Shown one piece after another: positions 57,364-64,000 of a DNA stretch of 64,000 nucleotides. The stretch lies in NCBI RefSeq assembly GCF_004801295.1, contig NZ_SSOC01000009.1, positions 1 through 64,000 of the forward strand, in the 5' to 3' direction. The DNA is from Pseudothauera nasutitermitis (lineage in GTDB: Bacteria; Pseudomonadota; Gammaproteobacteria; Burkholderiales; Rhodocyclaceae). The stretch's first letter is position 1; the number at the start of each line of letters is the position of its first letter. The position numbers were made by a program, and so were the translations under genes. The notes below the pieces were generated by a model. It was not told the DNA's origin. It worked only from the letters and a program-made list of their open reading frames with translations, and searched no databases.

Positions 57364-58227
57364 ATGCATATCGCCGTCTGTATAAAACAGGTCCCGGACA
57401 GTGCCCAGATCCGGGTCCATCCGGTCACGAACACCATCATGCGCCAGGGTGTTCCGACCATCATCAACCCCTACGATCTGTTCGCCCTGGAAGAGGCCCT
57501 GCGCATCAAGGACGAGACCGGCGCGCGCATCACCGTGCTGACCATGGGCCCGCCGCAGGCCGAGGAAGCGCTGCGCAAGTGCCTGTCCTTCGGCGCGGAC
57601 GACGCCATCCTGATTACCGACAAGGTGTTCTCCGGCGCCGACACCCTGGCCACCTCCTACGTGCTGGCCGCCGCGCTGAAGGCGCTCGACGCGCAGGACC
57701 CGCTGGACCTGATCTTCACCGGCAAGCAGACCATCGACGGCGACACCGCGCAGGTCGGCCCGGGCATCGCCATCCGCCTCGGCCATCAACTGCTCACCTA
57801 CGTGTCGAAGATCCGCGAACTCGACCCGGCGAACCGGCACATCGTCGTCGAACGCCGCGCCGAGGGCGGTGTGCAGGTGCTGCGCTCCGCCCTGCCCGCC
57901 GTGGTGACCATGCTGGAAGGCACCAACGAGATCCGCTTTGCCGGCATGCCGGACATGTTCCGCGCCGCACGCCAGGAACTGAAGCGCTGGAACCGCGACG
58001 ACATCGCCGCCGATCTCACCCAGGTCGGCCTGAAGGGCTCGCCCACCGTGGTCGCCCAGGTGTTCGGCCCCAAGCCCAAGGCCATCAAGGCGCTGCGCAT
58101 CGAGGGCGATACGCCGGAGGCCATCGCCGAAGCCTTCATCGACAAGTTGTTCACCGATTTTCCGCAACTGGAAGCCGCCCTGCTCGAACATCTCGACCAG
58201 CTCGGCCAGCAGGGAGTGACGCAATGA
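57364..58227 (+). CDS. fixA: Electron transfer flavoprotein beta subunit (FixA/EtfB)
   Basis: A 287-residue protein ([20 protein letters not shown]). The EtfB core includes [37 protein letters not shown] and [18 protein letters not shown] (the AMP/FAD-binding signature). The order fixA-fixB-fixC-fixX points to the FixABCX electron-bifurcating complex, which reduces ferredoxin at the expense of NADH and quinone. It ends with a 4-bp overlap with fixB. Confidence 0.93.
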   Translation: MHIAVCIKQVPDSAQIRVHPVTNTIMRQGVPTIINPYDLFALEEALRIKDETGARITVLTMGPPQAEEALRKCLSFGADDAILITDKVFSGADTLATSYVLAAALKALDAQDPLDLIFTGKQTIDGDTAQVGPGIAIRLGHQLLTYVSKIRELDPANRHIVVERRAEGGVQVLRSALPAVVTMLEGTNEIRFAGMPDMFRAARQELKRWNRDDIAADLTQVGLKGSPTVVAQVFGPKPKAIKALRIEGDTPEAIAEAFIDKLFTDFPQLEAALLEHLDQLGQQGVTQ

Positions 58228-59354
58228 GCGACGCACTCGACACGGCGGCCAAGCCGATCAAGAAACCCAAGCGCGTCCTGCCGGAGCGCTTCAAGTCCTA
58301 CAAGGGCGTGTGGGTGTTCATCGAGCACGAGCACGGCCATGTCCATCCGGTGTCCTGGGAACTGCTCGGCAAGGGCCGCGAACTGGCCGACAAGCTGGGC
58401 GTGGAACTGGCCGGCGTGCTGATGGGCGGCGACGGCGACGAGATCAGGGCGATCACTGCCGAGGTCGGCGCCCATGGCACGGATCTGTGCTATCTGGCCC
58501 AGCATCCGGTGCTGCACGACTACCGCAACCAGTCCTACACGCTGGGCATGACCGAACTGGTGAACACCTACCAGCCGGAAATCCTGCTGCTCGGCGCCAC
58601 CACGCAGGGGCGCGACCTGGCCGGTTCGGTGGCCACTACCCTGCTCACCGGGCTGACCGCCGACTGTACCGGGCTGGACATCGACCCCAGCGACCGCTCG
58701 CTGCTGTCCAGCCGCCCCACCTTCGGCGGCAGCCTGATGTGCACCATCGTCAACCTCGCCACCCGCCCACAGATGGCCACCGTACGCCCGCGCGTGATGC
58801 CCATGCCGGCGCGCGACCCGGCGCGCCCGGCGCGCGTGGTCGAGCACGCCCTGCAACTGGACGAATCCGCCATCGTCACCAAGGTGCTGGACTTCATCCC
58901 CGACGCCCGGGCCGACAAGCCGCAACTGCCGTTCGCCGACTTCATCGTCTCCGGCGGGCGCGGGCTGGGCAAACCGGAGAACTTCCAGCTGGTCGCCGAG
59001 CTGGCGCGCACCCTCGGCGCCGAGGTGGGCGCCTCGCGCCCGGCGGTGCATGCCGGCTGGGCCGACGCCGAACGCCAGGTCGGCCAGTCCGGCAAGACCG
59101 TGCGCCCCAAGCTGTACATCGCCGCCGGCATCTCCGGCGCGGTGCAGCACCGCGTGGGCATGGAAGGCGCGGACGCCATCGCCGGCATCAACCTGGACCC
59201 CGGCGCGCCGCTCTTCGACTTCGCCAACTATGCGCTGATCGGCAACGTCACCGAACTGCTGCCCGCGCTGGACAAGGCGTTCGCCCGCCGTCTGGCGACC
59301 GCCCGGACCCAGCGCGCGCAGGCACACGAGGAGGCCGACCGTGGAGAAGTTTGA
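58224..59354 (+). CDS. fixB: Electron transfer flavoprotein alpha subunit (FixB/EtfA)
   Basis: A 376-residue protein ([20 protein letters not shown]). The N-terminal extension is basic; then comes [23 protein letters not shown]. The C-terminal FAD-binding region has [45 protein letters not shown] and [15 protein letters not shown], the canonical ETF-alpha signature. It partners FixA. It overlaps fixC by 14 bp. Confidence 0.94.
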   Translation: MSDALDTAAKPIKKPKRVLPERFKSYKGVWVFIEHEHGHVHPVSWELLGKGRELADKLGVELAGVLMGGDGDEIRAITAEVGAHGTDLCYLAQHPVLHDYRNQSYTLGMTELVNTYQPEILLLGATTQGRDLAGSVATTLLTGLTADCTGLDIDPSDRSLLSSRPTFGGSLMCTIVNLATRPQMATVRPRVMPMPARDPARPARVVEHALQLDESAIVTKVLDFIPDARADKPQLPFADFIVSGGRGLGKPENFQLVAELARTLGAEVGASRPAVHAGWADAERQVGQSGKTVRPKLYIAAGISGAVQHRVGMEGADAIAGINLDPGAPLFDFANYALIGNVTELLPALDKAFARRLATARTQRAQAHEEADRGEV

Positions 59355-60642
59355 TGTCATCGTCGTCGGCGCCGGCCCCTCGGGCAACGCCGCGGCCTAC
59401 ACGCTGGCCAAGGGCGGCCTGAAGGTGTTGCAACTGGAGCGCGGCGAATCGCCGGGCACCAAGAACGTGCAGGGCGCCATCCTGTACGCCGACGCGCTGG
59501 AGCGCATCATCCCCGATTTCCGCGATTCCGCCCCGCTGGAACGCCACGTGGCCGAGCAGCGCATGTGGCTGCTCGACGAGAACCAGTCGTGCACCGGCGC
59601 CACCTACCGCGACGCGCGCTTCTCGCAGGAGCCGTACAACCGCTACACCATCCTGCGCGCGCGCTTCGACCGCTGGTTCTCCGAAAAGGTGAAGGCCGCC
59701 GGCGCCCTGGTGATCTGCGAAACCACGGTGAAGGAATTGCTGCGCGGCGACCAGGGCGAGGTCATCGGCGTGCGCACCGAGCGCGCCGAGGGCGACATCC
59801 TCGCCGACTGCGTGATCCTCGCCGACGGTGCCAACGCCCTGCTCGGCGAACGCGCCAGGCTGCGCCCCAAGGTGCGCGCCGACGACATGGCGCTGGCCGT
59901 CAAGGAAGTGCTGTTCCTGCCCAAGGAAACCATCGAGGCGCGCTTCAACATCGCCGGCACCCAGGGCGTGGTCATCGAGATCGCCGGCAACATCACCCAC
60001 GGCATGGTGGGCACGGGCTTCCTGTACACCAACAAGGACTCCGTCTCCGTCGGCATCGGCTGCATGCTCTCCGACATGAAGAAGCAGAGCCTGACGCCCT
60101 ACCAACTGCTCGAAGGGCTCAAGCAGCACCCTTCGGTGAAGCCGCTGATCGAGGGCGCGGAAATGAAGGAATATTCCGCCCACCTGATTCCCGAGGGCGG
60201 CTACAAGGCCCTGCCACAACTCTACGGCGACGGCTGGATGGTGGTCGGCGACTCGGCCGGCTTCGTCAACGCCGTGCACCGCGAGGGCTCCAACCTGGCG
60301 ATGACCTCCGGCCGTTTCGCGGCGGAAACCCTGATCGAGCTGCAGCAGGCCGGCAAACCCTTCACGTCCGGCAATCTGGCTGCCTACAAGGCCCGCCTGG
60401 ACGGCAGCTTCGTGATGGCCGACCTGAAGAAGTACGAGGAGGTGCCCGCGCTGCTGCATGATAATCCGCACATCCTCGGCACCTATCCGCGCGTGCTCGG
60501 CGACGCCGCACGCGCCATCCTCACCGTGGACGGCCAGCCCAAGCGCGACAAGCAGAAGCAGGTACTGGCCGAACTCAAGGGCAAACGTTCGCTGCTCGGC
60601 CTGCTGGGCGACGCCTACAAATTCTGGAGAGCCTTCCGATGA
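59341..60642 (+). CDS. fixC: FixC/ETF-quinone oxidoreductase flavoprotein
   Basis: A 433-residue protein from a GTG with a good AGGAGG upstream. It starts [19 protein letters not shown] (Rossmann FAD motif), has [16 protein letters not shown] near residue 160, and [21 protein letters not shown] near 300. It transfers bifurcated electrons to quinone within FixABCX. Confidence 0.94.
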   Translation: MEKFDVIVVGAGPSGNAAAYTLAKGGLKVLQLERGESPGTKNVQGAILYADALERIIPDFRDSAPLERHVAEQRMWLLDENQSCTGATYRDARFSQEPYNRYTILRARFDRWFSEKVKAAGALVICETTVKELLRGDQGEVIGVRTERAEGDILADCVILADGANALLGERARLRPKVRADDMALAVKEVLFLPKETIEARFNIAGTQGVVIEIAGNITHGMVGTGFLYTNKDSVSVGIGCMLSDMKKQSLTPYQLLEGLKQHPSVKPLIEGAEMKEYSAHLIPEGGYKALPQLYGDGWMVVGDSAGFVNAVHREGSNLAMTSGRFAAETLIELQQAGKPFTSGNLAAYKARLDGSFVMADLKKYEEVPALLHDNPHILGTYPRVLGDAARAILTVDGQPKRDKQKQVLAELKGKRSLLGLLGDAYKFWRAFR

Positions 60643-60947
60643 ACGCCCCCGTCGAATTCATTCCGCCGCGGATCAACGTCGAGGAAAAACTCTTCCAGGA
60701 CCGCTACCGCGTCGACGTCGGCCGCCCGCACATCCAGGTGCGCGACCCGCAGGCCTGTAAGCACTGCGCCAAACCCTGTGCGGTATGCTGCCCGGCCGGT
60801 TGCTGGAGCGTCACCGAACAGGGCGGCATCGATCTGGTGGTCGACGGCTGCCTCGAATGCGGCACCTGCCGGCTGGTGTGCGATCATGACAACGTGGATT
60901 GGAACTACCCGCGCGGCGGCTTCGGCATCCTCTTCAAGTTCGGCTGA
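60639..60947 (+). CDS. fixX: FixX-type ferredoxin-like protein
   Basis: A 102-residue protein ([20 protein letters not shown]). Cysteines lie in CKHCAKPCAVCCPAGCW and CLECGTCRLVC, as in FixX ferredoxin-like partners, which carry iron-sulfur clusters. It overlaps fixC by 4 bp and completes the complex. Confidence 0.94.
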   Translation: MNAPVEFIPPRINVEEKLFQDRYRVDVGRPHIQVRDPQACKHCAKPCAVCCPAGCWSVTEQGGIDLVVDGCLECGTCRLVCDHDNVDWNYPRGGFGILFKFG

Positions 60948-60950
60948 TTC

Positions 60951-61412
60951 ATGAACAGCATCCGCAACTTCCTCGCCCACGCCGTGCGCCTCGAAGCCGA
61001 GGCCGCACGGCGCTTCGACGAACTGGCCGAACACATGGCCACGCACGGCAACCGCGAGGTCGAGGCCGTGTTCCGCCAGTTCGCCGACTACTCCCGCCTG
61101 CATCTGAAGGAAGCGATGGCGCGCGCGGGCTTCCGCTACATCTCCGAACTGCCGCTGGGCGGCTACGACTGGCCCGACGGCGAAGCGCCGGAATCCGCGC
61201 CCTGGTGGGGCGTGGACGCGCTGATGGACGTCGAGGCCGCGATGCGCCTGGCGCTGCACAGCGAGCAGAGCGGCCTGGATTTCTACCAGGGCATCGCCGA
61301 GCGCTCCGGCGACCCGCGCGTGCAGGCCATGGCGGCCGAATTCGCCGCTGAGGAAACCGAGCACGTGGAAACCCTGCAGGCCATGCTGGCTGCACTGCCG
61401 CGCGAAGCCTGA
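60951..61412 (+). CDS. Ferritin-like/rubrerythrin-type di-iron protein
   Basis: A 153-residue protein starting 3 bp after fixX. Four-helix pattern with Glu/His pairs: LEAEAARRFDELAEHM, then YSRLHLKEAM, LHSEQSGLDFYQGIAER and FAAEETEHVETLQAM. Ligand spacing fits the rubrerythrin/ferritin-like family without a C-terminal rubredoxin. It may protect the oxygen-sensitive Fix chain or its ferredoxin. It is the last gene of the operon. Confidence 0.85.
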   Translation: MNSIRNFLAHAVRLEAEAARRFDELAEHMATHGNREVEAVFRQFADYSRLHLKEAMARAGFRYISELPLGGYDWPDGEAPESAPWWGVDALMDVEAAMRLALHSEQSGLDFYQGIAERSGDPRVQAMAAEFAAEETEHVETLQAMLAALPREA

Positions 61413-61427
61413 AGCCCCCCACCTCAC

Positions 61428-61464
61428 ACGGCGCGCGTCGGCTCCGGCCACGCGCGCCGTTTTC
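61428..61464 (+). terminator. Intrinsic terminator of the fix operon
   Basis: An 11-bp stem ACGGCGCGCGT with ACGCGCGCCGT, 11-nt loop, then TTTC. The T run is short. Confidence 0.75.
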
Positions 61465-61490
61465 ACGTCTGCCCGCGGCGATCCCGATAG

Positions 61491-61640
61491 ACTGCCAGCG
61501 GAAACTGCCATGACCGCCAATCCGGCCACATCTGGCAGCACCCGCCCGGGCAAACGCGCTCCTGGATTCCGCCACTGCATTGATATCAAAGGAATTCAAT
61601 AGGCGTGCGCGGCACGTCCCGCCCTGGCACGCTCCTTGAT
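61491..61640 (+). promoter_or_regulatory. Enhancer sites and -24/-12-like promoter of the Rieske gene
   Basis: ACTGCCA at 61491 and 61504, inverted TGGCAG at 61533, then TGGCACGCTCCTTGAT at 61625-61640. This is the same arrangement and the same -12 deviation as before fixA, so the two are probably controlled by the same activator and sigma-54. Confidence 0.62.
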
Positions 61641-61652
61641 ATTCCATCCATG

Positions 61653-61756
61653 GAAGCGGGAGTAGCACCGGACGGAACCGCCGTGACGTCACCTCGACGT
61701 GCCCAACCCCTGGCGTCGGTACCGCCCCGGGTCTAGCCACCCCGGACTCCCGCTTC
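61653..61756 (+). promoter_or_regulatory. Conserved 5' leader element of the Rieske gene
   Basis: The 10-bp stem GAAGCGGGAG (61653-61662) and CTCCCGCTTC (61747-61756), identical to that before fixA, encloses 84 nt with an ACGTC/GACGT hairpin, CCCAACCCC and CCCCGG. A short T run (GCTTTTTCC) follows, so a terminator-like state is possible. The rest of the 412-bp gap has no gene. Confidence 0.6.
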
Positions 61757-61824
61757 GCTTTTTCCAGGCCGCGCGGCAGCGGCGCCGGCACACCCCGTCC
61801 AACCCAGCGCAGGAAACCCACGCC

Positions 61825-62415
61825 ATGTCCGGAATCGCCCATGATCGCAGGCAGTTGCTGATCGCCACTTCGGCCGCGGGCGCCGTGGCAGCGGCCGCCA
61901 CCGCCGTCCCCTTCGTCGCCAGCCTGACCCCTTCGGAACGTGCCAAGGCCGCCGGTGCGCCGGTCGAGGCCGACGTCAGCAGACTGCTCCCCGGCGAGAT
62001 GATGACCATCGAATGGCGCGGCAAGCCGGTGTGGATCCTGCGCCGCACTGCCGAGATGCTCGCCGGCCTGGCCGATCACGAAGACCGCCTGGCCGACCCG
62101 GACTCCACCCGCTCGCTGCAGCCCGGCTATACGGTGAACCGCCAGCGCTCGGTCGAGGAAGCGTACCTGGTGGTCATCGGCATCTGCACCCACCTGGGCT
62201 GCTCACCCAGCGAAAAGCTGCAGGCCGGCGCTGCCAGCGGGCTGGGCGAGGACTGGCCGGGCGGCTTCCTGTGCCCCTGCCACGGTTCGATCTTCGATCT
62301 GGCCGGCCGGGTATTCCGCAACCAGCCCGCCCCCACCAACCTGGAAATTCCCCCGCACCGCTGGCTGTCCGCCGGCACGCTGGTGATCGGCGAAGACGGG
62401 GAGGCGGCCGGCTGA
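61825..62415 (+). CDS. Orphan Rieske iron-sulfur protein
   Basis: A 196-residue protein (MSGIAHDRRQLLIATSAAGA). An N-terminal twin-arginine-like/signal-anchor segment is followed by a Rieske cluster with CTHLGC and CPCHGS ligands near residues 125 and 150 and an IPPH-type ending (EIPPHRWL). It resembles the PetA subunit of cytochrome bc1, but no petB/petC follow it, so it is a stand-alone copy. Shared control with fixABCX suggests a role in quinone-linked electron flow under the same condition. Confidence 0.9.
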   Translation: MSGIAHDRRQLLIATSAAGAVAAAATAVPFVASLTPSERAKAAGAPVEADVSRLLPGEMMTIEWRGKPVWILRRTAEMLAGLADHEDRLADPDSTRSLQPGYTVNRQRSVEEAYLVVIGICTHLGCSPSEKLQAGAASGLGEDWPGGFLCPCHGSIFDLAGRVFRNQPAPTNLEIPPHRWLSAGTLVIGEDGEAAG

Positions 62416-64000
62416 TCAGGACTGCGCCGAAATCTCGCGCCCCTCTCCGGGCAAGGCCACGCCGCCGCCCAGCAAATGCTCGAATTCGTCCGCCGGCATC
62501 GGCCGGGCGAACAGATAGCCCTGGAATTCCTCGACCCCGAGGCCGAGCAGCCAGTCGTGCTGGGAAGCGGTTTCGACCCCCTCGGCCACCGGACGCAGCT
62601 TCATCGCCGAACACAGGCCGACGATGGCCTCGCACAGCGGCCGCTCCGCCGGCGATGCCTGCACGAAGCGGCGATCGATCTTCAGCGTGCTGAACGGAAA
62701 ACGCTGCAGATAGGCCAGGTTGGAATAGCCGGTGCCGAAGTCATCCAGCGCGATCGACAAACCCAGCGCCTGAAGCGCCTGCAAGGTGCGCAGGGGTCGG
62801 TCATCCCCGTCGATCAGCATGGATTCGGTGATTTCCAGCTCCAGCATGCGGGGCGGGCAGCCGGTGCGTGCCAGGGTATTCTGCAGATCGGCAAGCAGGC
62901 CTTCATCGCGGAATTCCGTCGGCGACAGGTTAACCGACAGGCGCAGCCGATGGCCGGCCGCGGTCCAGGCCGCCTGCTGCCGCGCCGCCATCTCGAACAC
63001 CTGGCGGCCGAGTTCACGGATCAGGCCAACGGCTTCGCACAGCGGGATGAATTCGGCCGGCAGCACCCAGCCGCGCCGCGGATGGCGCCAGCGCACCAGC
63101 GCCTCGGCCCCCACGATGCGGCCGGCCCAGCCCGCCAGGCGGGGCTGGTAGAACAATTCGAACTGCCGGTGCGCCAGCGCCTCGCGCAGTTCATCCTCCA
63201 GCTGGGTACGGGCGCGCAGTTGCTCGCTCAGGCCGGGCTGATAGAACGACAGGGTGTCGCGGCCGGCGGCCTTGCCCTGGTACATCGCCAGATCGGCATG
63301 CTGCAGCAGGGTCTCGAAATCCGCGCCATGGTCCGGATGGATGCTGACACCGATGGTCACCGAGACATGCACGGGCATCCCCGCCACCATGAAGGTCTGC
63401 GCCAGGGCCTGCCGCAGGCGCGGATGGATGCGGGCGATCTCGCTGCGGATATCGTTCGCGCACAGCAGGATCAGGAATTCGTCCCCGCCGAAACGCGCCA
63501 CCATGTCGCCACCGCGGACCACGGCACCCAGCCGCTTGGCGACCTGGACGAGCAGTTCGTCGCCGGCAGCATGCCCCCAGGAATCATTCACATCCTTGAA
63601 GCGATCCAGGTCGATCAGGATGACCGCGGCCTGCAGGGAAGGCCGAGGCGCCGAGCGTTCGACATGGTCGAGCAGCCCACGGAAATGGCGCTGCGCCAGC
63701 GTGCGGTTGGGCAGCCCGGTGAGCAGGTCGTGCTGGGACAGATACAGCGCGCGCGCCTCGCTGTGCTTGAGCGGCGTGACGTCGACCTCGCTGACCAGCA
63801 GCGCGGCCTCGCCGGACACGGCATCGAGCCGGCGCCGCGCCGATACCTCGTGCCAGCGTTCGCCCTGCGCGGTCTGCACCGCCATGGTCAGCGTGGCCTG
63901 GCCGTCATCGGCCAGCATGCGTTCCAGCCGGTGCCATTCCGCCGCATCGACGAAGCGCTGCGCCAGGCGTTCGTCATGGCGGCGTACCGATGCGCGCGCG
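62416..64000 (-). CDS. PAS-GGDEF-EAL cyclic-di-GMP protein, 5' end outside window
   Basis: The frame is open to the right edge, so the ATG at 63918 is probably internal. A PAS-like region is followed by the GGDEF domain (ARFGGDEFLIL intact, RGGD I-site 4 residues before) and the EAL domain (GAEALVRWRHP intact, DDFGTGYSNLAYL, PVAEGVET). Both catalytic motifs look functional, so it could make or break down cyclic-di-GMP. It is convergent with the Rieske gene with no gap. Confidence 0.92.
   Translation of the reverse strand, partial: ARASVRRHDERLAQRFVDAAEWHRLERMLADDGQATLTMAVQTAQGERWHEVSARRRLDAVSGEAALLVSEVDVTPLKHSEARALYLSQHDLLTGLPNRTLAQRHFRGLLDHVERSAPRPSLQAAVILIDLDRFKDVNDSWGHAAGDELLVQVAKRLGAVVRGGDMVARFGGDEFLILLCANDIRSEIARIHPRLRQALAQTFMVAGMPVHVSVTIGVSIHPDHGADFETLLQHADLAMYQGKAAGRDTLSFYQPGLSEQLRARTQLEDELREALAHRQFELFYQPRLAGWAGRIVGAEALVRWRHPRRGWVLPAEFIPLCEAVGLIRELGRQVFEMAARQQAAWTAAGHRLRLSVNLSPTEFRDEGLLADLQNTLARTGCPPRMLELEITESMLIDGDDRPLRTLQALQALGLSIALDDFGTGYSNLAYLQRFPFSTLKIDRRFVQASPAERPLCEAIVGLCSAMKLRPVAEGVETASQHDWLLGLGVEEFQGYLFARPMPADEFEHLLGGGVALPGEGREISAQS

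Overview
The window joins a large prophage (about 1 to 48,310, left end outside the window) to its host chromosome (about 48,311 to 64,000). The DNA is GC-rich. The host genes (lysC beside tRNA-Ser, a fixABCX-type operon, sigma-54 control, QueD, a GGDEF-EAL protein) fit a betaproteobacterium, most likely of the Rhodocyclales (Thauera/Azoarcus/Zoogloea type). That placement is inferred from gene content and style, not from a search.

Prophage, leftward structural arm (29.3 kb down to 1, minus strand). The order is small terminase, GpA-type large terminase, a Mor-like regulator, a three-gene restriction-modification cassette (C5 methyltransferase, MORC/MutL-like ATPase-nuclease, Vsr), gpW, portal, lysis cassette (holin, SAR endolysin, nested spanins), ClpP-like prohead protease, decoration protein, major capsid, connectors, tail terminator, tail tube, tape measure and tail-tip genes. 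The head is lambda-like and the tail is probably long. Two regulatory modules interrupt this arm. Each consists of a C4-type antisense RNA with its own promoter and terminator, one or two small ORFs, and a Rha-type regulator, and they resemble the immI locus of phage P1. A KilA-N gene lies beside one of them, behind a CIRCE-like palindrome.

Prophage, replication and immunity (29.3 to 39.5 kb). A primase-helicase is followed by an iteron array that is the likely origin. Next come CII-like and Cro-like regulators, a divergent repressor with three operators, and a rightward set comprising a ClpP-fold protein, a short protein and an ADP-ribosyltransferase-like protein. An XRE/ImmA pair reads leftward from 39.3 kb.

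Prophage, diversity-generating retroelement (39.5 to 44.3 kb). Two C-type-lectin/FGE-like target proteins each carry a 115-bp variable repeat. A MutS-I/Avd fusion protein, a template repeat and a DGR reverse transcriptase follow. All 13 differences between the template and the second variable repeat, and 10 of 11 for the first, fall on template adenines. The DGR appears to belong to one long, tightly overlapping operon that ends in a ParB-like protein and an AlpA/excisionase-like protein next to the integrase. The operon's promoter region holds two operator classes, one matching the operators of the main repressor. DGR activity may therefore be tied to induction.

Host part. The integrase sits next to tRNA-Ser(GCU). 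Beyond it lie aspartate kinase, a periplasmic retropepsin-like protease, an XRE regulator behind a perfect 20-bp palindrome, a radical-SAM protein divergent from queD, an SQR-like flavoprotein with a membrane partner, and an MBL-fold protein with a broken metal motif. A sigma-54 activator is followed by fixABCX plus a ferritin-like protein, and by an orphan Rieske protein. The fix operon and the Rieske gene share repeated ACTGCCA sites, -24/-12-like promoters and a ~100-nt leader element closed by an identical 10-bp stem, so the activator probably controls both.
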